Positions 11,071 through 21,362 of a DNA stretch of 64,000 nucleotides are shown here, piece after piece. Location of the stretch: contig JALIZF010001492.1 of the NCBI GenBank assembly GCA_029948255.1, positions 182,001 through 246,000 on the forward strand, in the 5' to 3' direction. Below the pieces are notes generated by a model that had not been told where the DNA came from, searched no databases, and saw only the letters and a program-made list of their open reading frames with translations. Made by a program: the position numbers and the translations under genes. This DNA comes from Telmatactis stephensoni. Taxonomy: Eukaryota > Cnidaria > Anthozoa > Actiniaria > Isophelliidae. Position 1 is the stretch's first letter. The number at the start of each line of letters is the position of its first letter.

Positions 11071-11266
11071 GGCTGCCTGTGTATGTATTCTCCATATATG
11101 GTATGATATTTGTTTGTATTGTCCAATCAATAATCGAGAAATATTTTCAATATTGATTCCAATATATTCAAACGGATTTTATTACTGAAAACGAATAATG
11201 GCTCAATATTCGAATAATTAAACGAATTATGAATTCTTGGGGGGCACACTTGACCTAGTTTGACTG
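11071..11266 (-). repeat. Right terminal inverted repeat of the two-gene transposon
   Basis: Inverse match of 6,248-6,432, ending CTAGTTTGACTG before the TA at 11,267. It ends 38 bp upstream of the accessory gene's first ATG, suggesting promoter activity outward to inward, as at the left end. Confidence 0.92.
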
Positions 11267-11484
11267 TAATAGATTGATTTGGGCTTTTGTAACAATTTAA
11301 GTTTCAGAAACTATGCAGTGCACCAGAAGTACTCAAAGTACAAGTGTTCAAATCTTTAACATAAAAAAGAAAGCTCTTTGGTATATACTACCACGCAATC
11401 ATTGACCATGCTCCCCTCATTCGCTGAACCATCTGTCCGAGGTCAATCAATGCACAACAAACTGAGTGATGCTTCGACCAAATT

Positions 11485-11713
11485 GTGGATATTACCAAGA
11501 AAACTTGGAACAAACAAATTGAAGATCTTGCTTCTAATACATTTCTACATGTCCAAGCAGAGGAGCTCATCAGTGGCAAAGATGAAGTCCAAGTACAGGA
11601 GAGAGAAATCAAGAGAATGGCCTCGAGCTTACCAACACTCAGTAATCTAGTAGTATTGAGGGATTTAATGACAAAGAAGGCAAAAGATTATTCGTTGTAT
11701 GAAAATGATCAAA
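11485..11713 (+). CDS. Possible exon of an unrecognised gene
   Basis: An open frame ('MDITKKTWNKQIEDLASNTF...') continues through 'LMTKKAKDYSLYENDQKGK' to a strong donor AAAG|GTAAGA at about 11,720. Its last ~25 bases and the following intron start are the copy of the transposon's left flank. The composition suggests a helical charged protein, but no domain is recognised. Further pieces that could belong to the same gene lie at 11,894-12,091 and 12,191-12,434. Confidence 0.35.
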
Positions 11714-11830
11714 AAGGAAAGGTAAGATTTTAAGTTTTGAATATAATTTTTATTCTGAAAGTTCTGAGAGATGTAGGACTTAATAGATTGATTTGGGCTT
11801 TTGTAAGAATTTAAGTCTCAGAAGCTATAT
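11697..11830 (+). repeat. Paralogous copy of the transposon's empty insertion site
   Basis: This stretch joins, without interruption, the sequence found left of the transposon (ending GATGTAGGACT) and that found right of it (starting TA-ATAGATTGATTTGGG). The junction is at TA 11,781-11,782. It therefore shows the pre-insertion state and confirms a TA target and precise element ends. Confidence 0.93.
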
Positions 11831-12190
11831 CCGCGAATATATTTTTTCCTCAGGCTATTTCTTTGCACAAAATAACACGCTTTTCTTTTTCTTGTGATGA
11901 AATCTGCCGATGTATTGCGCCCGCAATATGAACAGAATTCCTGGTCATGGTTGAGGTTTCCACACCAAAACACCAGACCAGATGGACCAATGATGCACCA
12001 TTTCAGGTCAAGCTCTATTGAGAAGGAACTTTCATTTTTGCAAGAGTGTTGGCAGAGATGTTGCACTGACAATATAGGGCTTCCTCTTTAGAGATATGAC
12101 AACAAGGGGTCACTTGTTTTTGTATAAAAAAAAAAGGTAAAGGACTTTGTTTAACGTCGGTAGTTCCTTTGGCTGAGCTAATCTTTTAGG

Positions 12191-12434
12191 AAGCCGACAC
12201 CCTCAGTGTGACATCACTGCAATGGAGGATGGTCAAGATAATGAAGATGAAGATATGGCAGAGCAGATGGAAGTAGATAGAAGTCATGATGAGGAACATG
12301 ATGACCGAGTAAGAAATGATTGCAAAGATGGAGATGAAGATGATTGTGAAGATGGATATGAAGAAGATTGTGAAGATGGAGAAGGAAGCCACAGATATTG
12401 CTTACCAAGTGGAGATATATGGCATAAAATGTAG
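12191..12434 (+). CDS. Acidic C-terminal exon, unrecognised
   Basis: After a CTTTTAG acceptor near 12,190 an open frame runs to TAG at 12,434. The product is dominated by Asp and Glu with repeated 'DCxDG-(D/Y)-E' units ('CKDGDEDDCEDGYEEDCEDG'). It may be the tail of the gene whose earlier exon is at 11,485. Low-complexity acidic tails occur in many nuclear proteins, so no function can be assigned. Confidence 0.35.
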
Positions 12435-12724
12435 AAGACATCAGAAACTCTGAAGGAAAAACATCATATTGATATCTTGTGGGTTTACGGAGAAATGAAA
12501 GAAAGGAAAGAGCTGTAAACTTGAACAATAAATGAACTAACTTCAGCAAGTAGGAATATGTAAAATTTGATAGTTACTGTTACATAGTTACTGTTATCTA
12601 TGTATTTCCATTCCGTTCTAATTATAGTTATTCTCATAGTGAGTATGGTGATTGTGATTTTCACATGCAAGTGTTCTAAATAATTGAGTTTTCTTGATAC
12701 CGCATTATTAATAAATTTTAGGAA

Positions 12725-12799
12725 AGGAAGGAAGGAAGGAAGGAAGGAAGGAAGGAAGGAAGGAAGGAAGGAAGGAAGGAAGGAAGGAAGGAAGGAAGA
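12725..12799 (+). repeat. (GGAA)n microsatellite
   Basis: About 18 perfect GGAA units. A shorter tract of the same unit lies at 61,437-61,474. Confidence 0.97.
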
Positions 12800-12879
12800 G
12801 AGAATATTTAGGTGAGATCAGTTACTGGAAAAAGGAGGGGAGTCCATTGCCACATACATTTTTTTTTCATTCTTAAAAG

Positions 12880-13680
12880 AATGGGTTAGACAGTGGGTTA
12901 AGGTATGCCCAAACAATAGTATCTTAGGGTATTAGGCTTTCCTAATTGAGGAACAATAATGTTCCCCTAAAAGGAACTCGCCAAAGATCATAAATTCGTA
13001 ACTACATAGAAATACATGCTTAAAAAAAAATTGTGCAGATTTCTTTCAAAAGATGTCAAAGGAGAAATCAAACTGGTTTTTTGGAATGCATTCCCAGCAT
13101 TTTTTAGCACAAAAGAGAACAACAATTTTGGACTACAGTGAAAGACATATCCCAAATATTTTCTATTCCTTTTACTTTCCTTGAAGGTACTAGGAGTAAT
13201 TTCATGATTGAATTCCTCTTACGATATTGATGCTTTGAACAGCATCCTGTCTAACGAAGGATGAAACAATTTGGCAATAAAATGTGTCTTTTCGAGATTT
13301 TTCCACTTTTACAGCAAATTATGCTATGATGATCGGAACAAGAACAATTCAGGAACAAATTGTTCTTGACTAAACAGAGAGGGGAAGGGTGGTCCTCCAC
13401 TACTTTATACATTGTCCTATAATCCAAGTCAGTGGGTTACACGATAGGTAAGCGTATGCAAATGAGTTCGGAAAACAATAGCTAGCCCACTAACCCACTG
13501 TAAGACAATAGTTTCCCACTTTTTGAGAACTAAGACTGCAAGTAAGCCAACTGAGAAACTAGGGGAGGGAGGACCAAGAGATCGCACATTACGGTTGCAC
13601 TGTAGTTGCCCATGCATGTACATTTTACTGTACAAAAAGGCAAATATTCGAGAATATGCTTGAATATGGACATGCATACT
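12880..13680. repeat. Dispersed repeat with GTGGGTTA / TAACCCAC motifs
   Basis: A signature (GTGGGTTA, then TATGC, then AAACAATAG) occurs near 12,883, 13,431 and 19,160. At 13,431 and 19,160 it is followed by CTAGCCCA...CCCAC. The segment after 13,560 (a GGGAGGGAGGACC-like tract, then AAAAAGGCAAATATTCGAGAATA) is also found in inverse orientation near 19,060-19,110. This looks like a family of non-autonomous elements; the boundaries are not resolved. Confidence 0.5.
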
Positions 13681-13896
13681 TTAAGTATTCAGAAAAATTC
13701 CATGGTATTCAAGTCCGAGTGATGCAACGTCATGCTAGAATCACTCGGTACGAATCCAGCCAGTTTTTCCATTTTCGTCCCGTATACTCTTGACTGACCC
13801 GATGTACAAAATACGCATACTCTTGTATTCTTTTGAATTCGTTTTGTTGATGCTTTGAATATTCTTGAATATTAGACATTTTCAAATTCTTCCTAA

Positions 13897-14185
13897 CGAA
13901 CTACCGTACGAATATCAGTCGTATGTTACGAATATTCCTGAATACTAGACATCCCTGACGTCTTCTTATCGAACCACCCTCCGAATTTCAGTCGTATGTT
14001 ACGAATATTCCTGAATACTAGACATCCCTGACGTCTTCTTAGCGAACCACCCCCCGAATTTCAGTCGTATGTTACGAATATTCCTGAATACTAGAAATCC
14101 CTGACGTCTTCTTATCGAACTACCCTCTGAATATCATTGGTATTATACAAATATTCTTGAATGCTTGAACGTATTCCTCCCAACA
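13897..14185 (+). repeat. 73-bp tandem repeat, about 3.5 units
   Basis: Units start at 13,897, 13,970, 14,043 and 14,116, each beginning CGAACNACC and containing GTCGTATGTTACGAATATTC. Spacing is exactly 73 bp. The array sits at the edge of a region rich in GAATATTC motifs shared with 18,900-19,090. Confidence 0.92.
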
Positions 14186-14189
14186 TCCC

Positions 14190-15585
14190 CTCCAAATACA
14201 TTTTCAAGCATTTTTCTTTTGCATAAGCCTTAATATTTACCCATTCAAAGCCCCAATAACTGCATCCAAATACATAATGAATAGAATAAACAAATTTATA
14301 ATCAAATTCATAGCAATGAAATGTGTTTTATTAAAATACGGTATAAAATACATCAATTGACACGGCGGTATAAACATTTGAACAGTAATAGATAATAGAC
14401 TACTACCTTGAATCTATTTCTTAAATGTGTCTTATAGTGTCCTTTACACTCAACTGTTCGCAATCAATGTAGCCACAGGACAAGTTGACGTAAGAATAGA
14501 GCTCTAGTACGGTATGAAGCACCTCCAAGAAATAGATGTTGATCACTGGTTCAGTCCCATGCTTGAGCTTTTTTGGCCTCTTCGCTTTTAAAGTCGCAAT
14601 CCAAGATTCTCCAGTTTAACTAAGAAGATATAAAAGTATATATTTTAAGATCTTTTCGTTTAAAGACATTAATCACAACCGAGAGCACAACTCAATGTGC
14701 AGGCTACATGTATTTATACCCGAGCTGATTTAATGGAAAGAACAATCATATTCCTGACATAGTGAAATCAAAGCATATCCATCCTAAGAGGATGTCCTTT
14801 ATGACCTTCTCCCTGCCTGTAAGAAGGTTTAAAAGTTGACTTTTTGTAGAGTAAATTAATCTAAAGCTTACTTATCAACTTACCGCGCGACTTCGGCGTC
14901 CCTTCCCTCAGAGTAGAATAACTGACTATTTGTACTCTGATGAAGCTTGTTCTTCTTTCCAATCATGTATTAAAGCTTTCTCAATCTTTCTACCTCAATT
15001 TGAGATTAATGTAGGCCATATTTTAGGCTCAAAATAGAGATTTTTGTAGGAAATATTCACTTAATCTCCTTGTACTTTCAACGTTTCTTCAAAATGACCG
15101 CTCAGCAACGGCCGCATTCAAAATACCCACGTGATCAAATACCGCGTTTTCATTGGTTTATTGTGAAAAATGTACGGGATTCCTGTGTGTTGACCGCTGA
15201 CTTGACTTACCGCTGGCTAATAATTCATTCGAAGAGAAAATATTTATTTTAAGAACAGTTGTTGTTGTTGTTGGATGTTTTTCTTTTGCTGTTGGAGCTA
15301 AAAACTACTAAAAGGACACAACGAAACAAGATAAAAGAAAGGTACGGACGACAAAGGGGTTTTTGTTAGGTTTTTCTCGGTGTAGACGTCTGTAATCGAT
15401 TGTGAAGAGCAATAGAGGGCTTTTGGCGCCAATTTTTCACTGTATCACACATACAACACTGACATGAATTTAGGACTTTGTCTGTCTTATTAGCTGAAGA
15501 AATCCTACCAAAATACATGAGTCTTGCATTTTGCCACAGTCTGCATGGATTGTTAACCCAGATACAAAATCTTTCAAAATGATAA
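14190..15585. other. Mostly non-coding; one weak minus-strand exon candidate
   Basis: On the minus strand, 14,608-14,421 is open for about 60 codons ('KAKRPKKLKHGTEPVINIYF...'). The only good acceptor (CTTCTTAG at ~14,627) opens a different frame, which ends after 22 codons, so neither reading is convincing. The area near 15,060-15,300 is slightly richer in CpG and contains a CCAAT-type motif (CATTGG), possibly a promoter. I do not call a gene. Confidence 0.3.
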
Positions 15586-15619
15586 TTTGCATCTTATATC
15601 TATAAAATGTTTGCTTTTA

Positions 15620-15866
15620 GGATGCATACTTCAGAATGAAAATAATTTGGAAAGAAAGAAGATAACTGAAAAATTAAATGCTATAAGAAAGGAAATCATA
15701 TATGAGGGAAAGTCTTCAAGGAGAGAGTACCAGTATAAAAGGAGTTCAACTGAATCTGGCACTGCTACACAAATAAAGCCTTCAAGAAAAGAACTTTACT
15801 GTAGTCAAATGTCAGTGAGAGCTAGTGCTTGTATATGCCATAATAATTATTATAATTTTTTCAGAT
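15620..15866 (+). CDS. Possible terminal exon, unrecognised
   Basis: After a GCTTTTAG acceptor at ~15,620 an open frame reads 'GCILQNENNLERKKITEKLN...' and stops at TAA 15,866. It is Lys/Glu-rich and helical at first, then Ser/Thr-rich. No known domain is apparent. It may be a relic of a mobile-element gene. Confidence 0.25.
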
Positions 15867-16059
15867 AAATACAACATGAAACAAAAGAACTGGAGCAAAG
15901 TAGCAAAAATTGGAGCAAAAAAACTATGAAACAAGAACTAATAGTTGCTACAAATTCTACAAATGATACAGCTATATAGCAATATAGCAATGATTTATTT
16001 TTTAACAACTAAATTGATTTGCAATTGAATGTCATGGCTTCGCACTTTGGAATTTTTTG

Positions 16060-16402
16060 TTTTTTGTCAATTTGTAGTTATGTAATAATGCCTAGCTGTA
16101 TTATATTGTTGCATGATCTTTGTAATTTACAGTTCCTTAGGAGTGACCATTGAGATCTTAATTCATGCAGACCACTTCAAATTGAGCTTGAAATCATTTG
16201 AGAATATTTGAGCACCAACAAGATTGTTTTTGGCTTTGTTTTGTTTGATTGTCATGTTTTAATGTTATGAGTTAAACCTTGGTATTATTCACTCAGTTTT
16301 GGTCATTTTTATATTTACAATTGAGCTTGAAATCATTTGAGAATATTTGAGCACCAACAAGATTGTTTTTGGCTTTGTTTTGTTTGATTGTCATGTTTTA
16401 AT
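16060..16402 (+). repeat. ~280-bp tandem repeat array, left part
   Basis: The units contain GCATGATCTTTGTAATTT(A/G)CAGT, CAAATTGAGCTTGAAATCAT and TTTGGCTTTGTTTTGTTTGATTGTC. A sub-unit is repeated at an offset of 139 bp (16,181 and 16,320). The array resumes at 18,324, beyond the inserted LINE, where two further copies are 279 bp apart. Confidence 0.8.
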
Positions 16403-18323
16403 TTAATTTAATCCATTTACACTGCATTTTAACATAATGGAAAATGTACATACATATATAAGAAAACTAATCAGAAATTAAATAAATACAACGAACAAAC
16501 TATTCAATACTAAGAAAAATATGCAGTGGGGAAGGACTAGAAGGGAACATATGATCCATTCGAGCTAGTCCACCCAAAAAATGTACAAACACTTAAACAA
16601 AAAACAGCAACAAAAGAACGTTAAAATTTAGTCATCTATCCTATCATATTCGTCGTCATATTCATCGATATATCCTATATTAATATATCTATCTGCTACC
16701 AACAAGTTTTCACTCCACATAAGCAATACAGGACACCCCCACGCGCCACAAGCAATGTAGGATACATCATGACAATAAACATTGTCATAATATATCCCAC
16801 ACCGCCCAAGCAAGCGAAAACACCCCACACCGCCCATATGAAGTGAAAACTCGTCGGCAGCAGATTATTACTAATTGTCATTACAAAATAATGTAGCCTA
16901 TCAGAATTAAATCATCATTATCAGATCACTGCGTCCAAGTGACATGTGGGCGGTCAGGATCAAAGTTTTTAGTTTTATAAAATTCAATGCATTGTCTCTT
17001 AAATAATGATAAGCTAAGATTAGAAGTCCTAAGTTTATCAGGCAAGTTGTTCCATAAATATGGTAATCTATTGAAAAAAGTGCCTTTAAATAATTCGGTT
17101 CTGACTGAATTAATCTTTAACTTGTTACTAGAGTACGACCTTAATCTTTTGTCTGAGCAAAATTCAAAATATCTATCCATTGAAAAATTATAGTGTCCAC
17201 ACTTCAGTTTGTAAAATGTTGTTATATCTTTAACTTCTCTTCGGTACACCAATGGAAGAAGATTGAGTTGCTGAAGGCGCTCGCTGTACGTTAGGTTGGG
17301 CAGGAGAAGCCGCGTAGCACGTCGTTGGACACCCTCAATTAGCTTTATTAAGGTGACAGACTTCGGGCTCCAGATCTCAGAGGCATACTCCAGATGAGAA
17401 CGCACAAGGGCCACGTAGAGTGATCTAAATGTTGGCAGAAACTGATCGTTCCTACTGCTGATTGTACGACGAATGAACCCTAGCATCTTGTTAGCTTTAT
17501 TCACCTGGGCGTAAATATGCTCATTGAAACGAGCGTCACATGTGATGAGAACGCCAAGGTCACGCTGAACTTCCACTCTCTTCAGTGTCGCACCTCTCAT
17601 GCTGTAGTCATAAATTATTGGAGTGCGCTTCCTTGTTACAGTGCAAAGTGAGCATTTATCCGTGTTAAAGTCCATCTTCCAGGCATCACTCCATTCGACC
17701 AGGTTATCAATATCAGTTTGAAATAGTGCACAGTCACTGGCAGACCTTATAGTGCGGAAACACTTGGCATCGTCAGCAAATAAAGCCAATGTGCTACTTT
17801 CGGACACAGAACAAGGCATATCGTTTATGAATAATACAAACATGGCAGGGCCAAGCAGGGAGCCCTGTGGGACCCCTGAGGTGACTGGTAACCACTCTGA
17901 ACTTTTGCCATCAATTACCACACGCTGCACCCTGTTGTCCAGATAGCTGGAAAACCACTGTAGAAGAGGGCCTTTAATTCCACATTGATCTAATTTACTG
18001 ACTAAGTGGGGATGCGAAACAGAGTCAAACGCCTTTGAAAAATCTAAAAAAGCGACGTCAGTTTGAACACCCTGGTCAATTGCTTTGGTTATTCGATGCA
18101 CAGTGTCCAAAAGCTGGGTAATAGTTGAACGTCCCTTAACAAAGCCATGCTGCAGTGGATAAATATTACCAGCGATGAATGCAAAGAATTGATCAAATAC
18201 ACAACGTTCAGCAATCTTGGAAACAAGACTTAATAAAGAGATTGGTCTGTAGTTGATTACGTCCTCCTTGTTACCTTTTTTGAATACAGGAACAATGTTT
18301 GCACGTTTCACGTTTGCACGTTA
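16403..18323 (-). mobile_element. 5'-truncated LINE (Jockey/CR1-like), 1.92 kb
   Basis: It interrupts the 280-bp repeat array: the flank to the left ends TTTTAAT (16,396-16,402) and the flank to the right begins TTTTAAT (18,324-18,330), a 7-bp target-site duplication. The uninterrupted sequence GTCATGTTTTAATGTTATGAG is present in the same array near 16,253. The element's 3' end is on the left, with a TTAAATTAAATTAA-type tail. The coding sequence begins only just inside the right boundary, as expected for 5' truncation. Confidence 0.88.
16926..18311 (-). CDS. Reverse transcriptase C-terminal part of a LINE, 5' truncated
   Basis: The 461-codon uninterrupted frame begins within the RT 'fingers' ('NIVPVFKKGNKEDVINYRP') and contains the SGVPQGSLLGP motif, the catalytic F-A-D-D box (usual form is YADD or FADD) and the thumb/C-terminal conserved segment 'WNNLPDKLRTSNLSLSLF'. 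This fits Jockey/CR1-type non-LTR enzymes. ORF1, the endonuclease and the first RT motifs are missing because of 5' truncation, so it cannot move on its own. The lack of internal stops implies a recent insertion. Confidence 0.92.
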   Translation of the reverse strand: MKRANIVPVFKKGNKEDVINYRPISLLSLVSKIAERCVFDQFFAFIAGNIYPLQHGFVKGRSTITQLLDTVHRITKAIDQGVQTDVAFLDFSKAFDSVSHPHLVSKLDQCGIKGPLLQWFSSYLDNRVQRVVIDGKSSEWLPVTSGVPQGSLLGPAMFVLFINDMPCSVSESSTLALFADDAKCFRTIRSASDCALFQTDIDNLVEWSDAWKMDFNTDKCSLCTVTRKRTPIIYDYSMRGATLKRVEVQRDLGVLITCDARFNEHIYAQVNKANKMLGFIRRTISSRNDQFLPTFRSLYVALVRSHLEYASEIWSPKSVTLIKLIEGVQRRATRLLLPNLTYSERLQQLNLLPLVYRREVKDITTFYKLKCGHYNFSMDRYFEFCSDKRLRSYSSNKLKINSVRTELFKGTFFNRLPYLWNNLPDKLRTSNLSLSLFKRQCIEFYKTKNFDPDRPHVTWTQ

Positions 18324-18800
18324 TTTTAATGTTATGAGTTAAACCTTGGTATTATTCACTCAGTTTTGGTCATTTTTATATTTACAATGTATGTAATAAT
18401 GCCAAACTGTATAAATTGTTGCATGATCTTTGTAATTTGCAGTACCATGGGAGTGACCATGAGATCTTCATGCTGGTCTGCAATGTGGAGTGCTTGCAAT
18501 ATTTATATATTTCTGCATTTATTGCATTGATCACTTCAAATTGAGCTGGGAATCATTAGATATTTGAGGATCAACAAGAATTTTTTGCTTTGTTTTTGTT
18601 ATTTTTGTTTTTCCCATGTTTTAATGTTAAGTCTTAAACTTTTTAATAATTCAGTTTTGGCATTTTTTATTGTAATAATACCAGACTGTATAAATTGTTG
18701 CATGATCTTTGTAATTTGCAGTACCATGGGAGTGACCATGAGATCTTCATGCTGGTCTGCAATGTGGAGTGCTTGCAATATTTATGCATTTTTGTATTAT
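18324..18800 (+). repeat. ~280-bp tandem repeat array, right part
   Basis: Continues the array broken by the LINE. The segment CATGATCTTTGTAATTTGC occurs at 18,422 and 18,701 (offset 279), each followed by AGTACCATGGGAGTGACCATG. Confidence 0.85.
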
Positions 18801-19330
18801 TGCATACTTTGCGTATAATTTTCGTCAAGAATATATGATAACATCTCAAGTCCTGCAGGGATATTCATTTTCCGATATCTTGAGTATACGAGTTGAAAAT
18901 CTCGGTATTTTTATACTTCACATATGCAAGTCCGAATACCACAGAAATATAAAATACGTAGCGTATGCGTAAGAATTCAAAATGAATACTATTACCATAC
19001 GTTACGTATATTATCCGTGTCGAATATCCAAGAATACCCCAAGTTTCGAAGGCGTATTCAGTTCTTGAATACTCTTGAATATTCGCCTTTTGGCACAGTG
19101 CATCAGGTGGGGAGGGGTGGTCTTCTTTCGCCACAAACACGTCCTTTTAATTCGCTTAAAGTGGGTTAGAGAGTGGGTTAGTGTATGCAAATGAGGTCCC
19201 AAAACAATAGCTAGCCCATTAGCCCACCGTTAAACAATGGATGCCCACTAGCCCACTGTTTCTGGAAAAATGTTGATATCTTAGACTGCAAGTACGCTAC
19301 CTGAAAGTAGGCAGGGTGGCCAAGATAATG
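18800..19330. repeat. Dispersed repeat related to 13.4-13.7 kb
   Basis: Contains many GAATA/TATTC motifs, an inverse copy of the GGCGAATATTC segment, and a terminal GTGGGTTAGAGAGTGGGTTA...AAACAATAGCTAGCCCA module also present at 13,431. Boundaries are uncertain. Confidence 0.55.
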
Positions 19331-19649
19331 CACAAAATAGTTGCACTACAGTTTTTACTGGTCAAGTCGAACAATACTGAGTGTCCTAGATTCATTAGAA
19401 GAGAAGTTTATCCAAACAATGGCAAGTGTTTTAAAGAAATATTTAGATGTTCTTTCAAAGGTTGACAAAAAGGCAAGATAATTCCCTTCGCTGTTTTTGA
19501 TTAAACACGTGATGTTGGGAGAAAACTCTACAGCTCATGCTTCCACTATGCTCTCTCGTGTTCTCTCAACATCAAATCACCATGGAGACTGAGCATTTAA
19601 ACTAAGTGTTACCAAACTCCAGGGAAGACTGAAGACAGGTCATGGGGTA

Positions 19650-19928
19650 GTGAAAATAAGTCTTACAGAAAGGAAATTCACTTCCAAAGATGGTAAACGA
19701 CAGTGTGCCAACTGCCAGGGCTGTCACGAATATCCAAATGTAAACTGCATCTTCTGTAAACAGTACAAGAAACTAAAATATAGAGAATATTCCCCTATAG
19801 TTGAACCAATAAAATGCAATGCAGTAGAAGTATGGGAATTTTCATGGAAAGACCCGCATCATGTTTACCAAATTCATACAGGTACACGCAAACTGCACAG
19901 CAAGCAGAAAACTGTAAGTTACAGCTAA
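19650..19928 (+). pseudogene. Cys-rich gene fragment, unrecognised
   Basis: The open frame of 92 codons has two CX2C pairs (CANC and CIFC) spaced like a zinc ribbon, then 'EVWEFSWKDPHHVYQIHTG'. The sequence after it (to ~20,170) shows coding-like words broken by stops ('KLHKAAIS..', 'GKSLMTLHLI'), suggesting decay of a longer gene. I cannot name the family. Confidence 0.3.
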
Positions 19929-20464
19929 TGCATTGAAGGAGATAATTCACAGTAGACTAAAACTACACAAAGCTGCTATCAGCTGATGATGCAAGCTATC
20001 CAAGACAATGCAACAGGGAAAAGCTTGATGACATTGCATTTAATCTAATTGATTGGAAAACTGTAGCAGAAAGAAAGTCAGCAGGACAATGTATGTGTTC
20101 TCTCTGTCTCTCTGTCTAGATGCAAATCTTTACAAACCTATGGACAGATGCCATTGTTAGGCGATATGTTGACTTCTTTGGTAAACAAAAATATTTCAAC
20201 GTAGCATGAGAAGAAATAGAGTTATTCCCATCCAGGAAAACCTGACAAAATCCAAAAATCAGTTTAAAAAAAATCAGTCACACGGTCCTAGAGCAGGATG
20301 GCTGGTCCATTGCAACTCCGCTGTTTCTCCTAATTTTGGCCCTCTTATATCAACAGTAAATTGGTTTATTTAACTAGCACATTTATTAACGATGATGATC
20401 ACCTGGAAAAGTTAAATTTTGGCACTAAGAAATTCATGGAATTGCCAATAACTGATTTGTTTCT

Positions 20465-20803
20465 TATCTGACCAATAGAAGACAACATGTATCTGTTGGG
20501 CATACTAAATCAAATGATCTAGTTATTAGTGTGGTGTCCCTCAGGGATCTGTGCTAGGTCCTCTCTTGTTTCTTTATATTAATGACTTTAATCGCTCCTA
20601 TATTTGATTTTCACATATTTGCGGATGACACTAACTTATCCGGTTCTCACAGTGGCCAAATTACCCTAGAATCTCTCATTAATGAAAACTTAATATTCAA
20701 TATGCAGGTGCAAAAAATCTGGAATTCAATCAACGATGAGCTGAAGTCTAAAAGTTGTATTTCTTTTAAATGGCTCATAAAAATGATCTTGAATGAATAT
20801 TAG
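20465..20803 (+). pseudogene. LINE reverse-transcriptase relic
   Basis: Pieces in shifted frames read 'NRRQHVSVGHTKSND', then 'GVPQGSVLGPLLFLYINDF', then 'FHIFADDTNLSGSHSG'. The last piece is a thumb-like end ('IWNSINDELKSKSCISFKWL') reached by an internal deletion. The order GVPQGS...(F)ADD...W-N is that of non-LTR RTs. At least two frameshifts and a large deletion make it dead. Confidence 0.8.
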
Positions 20804-21362
20804 CCAGTCATAATGTACATTTGTTATATGTTATATCTTTATTTCTTTTGCTTTAATATATTGTGTGTTGTGAATATATTCATGTCATTCAATATCAGAA
20901 GCAGCTTATCAGATTGTCTTTTTTAAGCTGATATTGGTCACAAGTGAATGCACGGGTGCCTCTAGTTACCATAGGATGGCAGATTGTTATTTGTGCCAAA
21001 CAAGGCTTGAGTTTGGGATAAATTAATGTTGCCAGCATGTAACTGTTGGCATGTGCAGGCGTAGCATGGGGTCCTTAGGGACAACAGAGTGCTATAAGTA
21101 ATATTGTAAGTGCGAGTGTGTCATCTACCGTCAGCTATGCCACTTGACCACAGGTTCATTTTCCTCTGCAACTTGTTATTACTTCAGTTTTCAAGTTAAA
21201 GAAATATCAAGGCCAACAATCAGGAGCTCCTGCCTAATATGAAAGAAATAATCACCATCTCAATGAGGGATCTCAAGAGAGTCAACGAAGAGTCATCAAA
21301 AAATAAAAAAAATTGAAAAAAAAACCTCCTGACGGACTGTTGGAAAACTTCGACGTTTTGAT

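Larger units (their letters stand above)
6248..11266. mobile_element. Intact two-gene Tc1/mariner-like (DD38E) DNA transposon, 5,019 bp
   Basis: Both ends read CAGTCAAACTAGGTC inward and are flanked by TA (6,246-6,247 and 11,267-11,268), the target duplication of Tc1/mariner/IS630 elements. Inverted repeats extend about 185-196 bp. Inside are a single-exon DDE transposase (+, 6,441-7,469) and a spliced four-exon gene (-, 11,032 to 8,179). The genes converge; each start codon lies just inside its own terminal repeat. Neither reading frame is interrupted and the ends match closely, so the copy looks young. Tc1-like elements are normally 1-2 kb with one gene, so the size and the second gene are unusual. 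An unoccupied paralogous target site is present at 11,697-11,830. Confidence 0.92.

Noticed and set aside
12214..12549. Minus-strand open frame rich in His/Leu
   Set aside because: It is the antisense of the acidic (GAT/GAA-rich) exon, which keeps the opposite strand open.
13897..14185. CRISPR-like array (regular repeats)
   Set aside because: The whole 73-bp unit repeats, with no unique spacers, and the sequence is clearly eukaryotic.
14421..14608. Minus-strand ~60-codon exon
   Set aside because: The good acceptor upstream opens a different frame, an in-frame stop lies between it and this frame, and no domain is recognisable.
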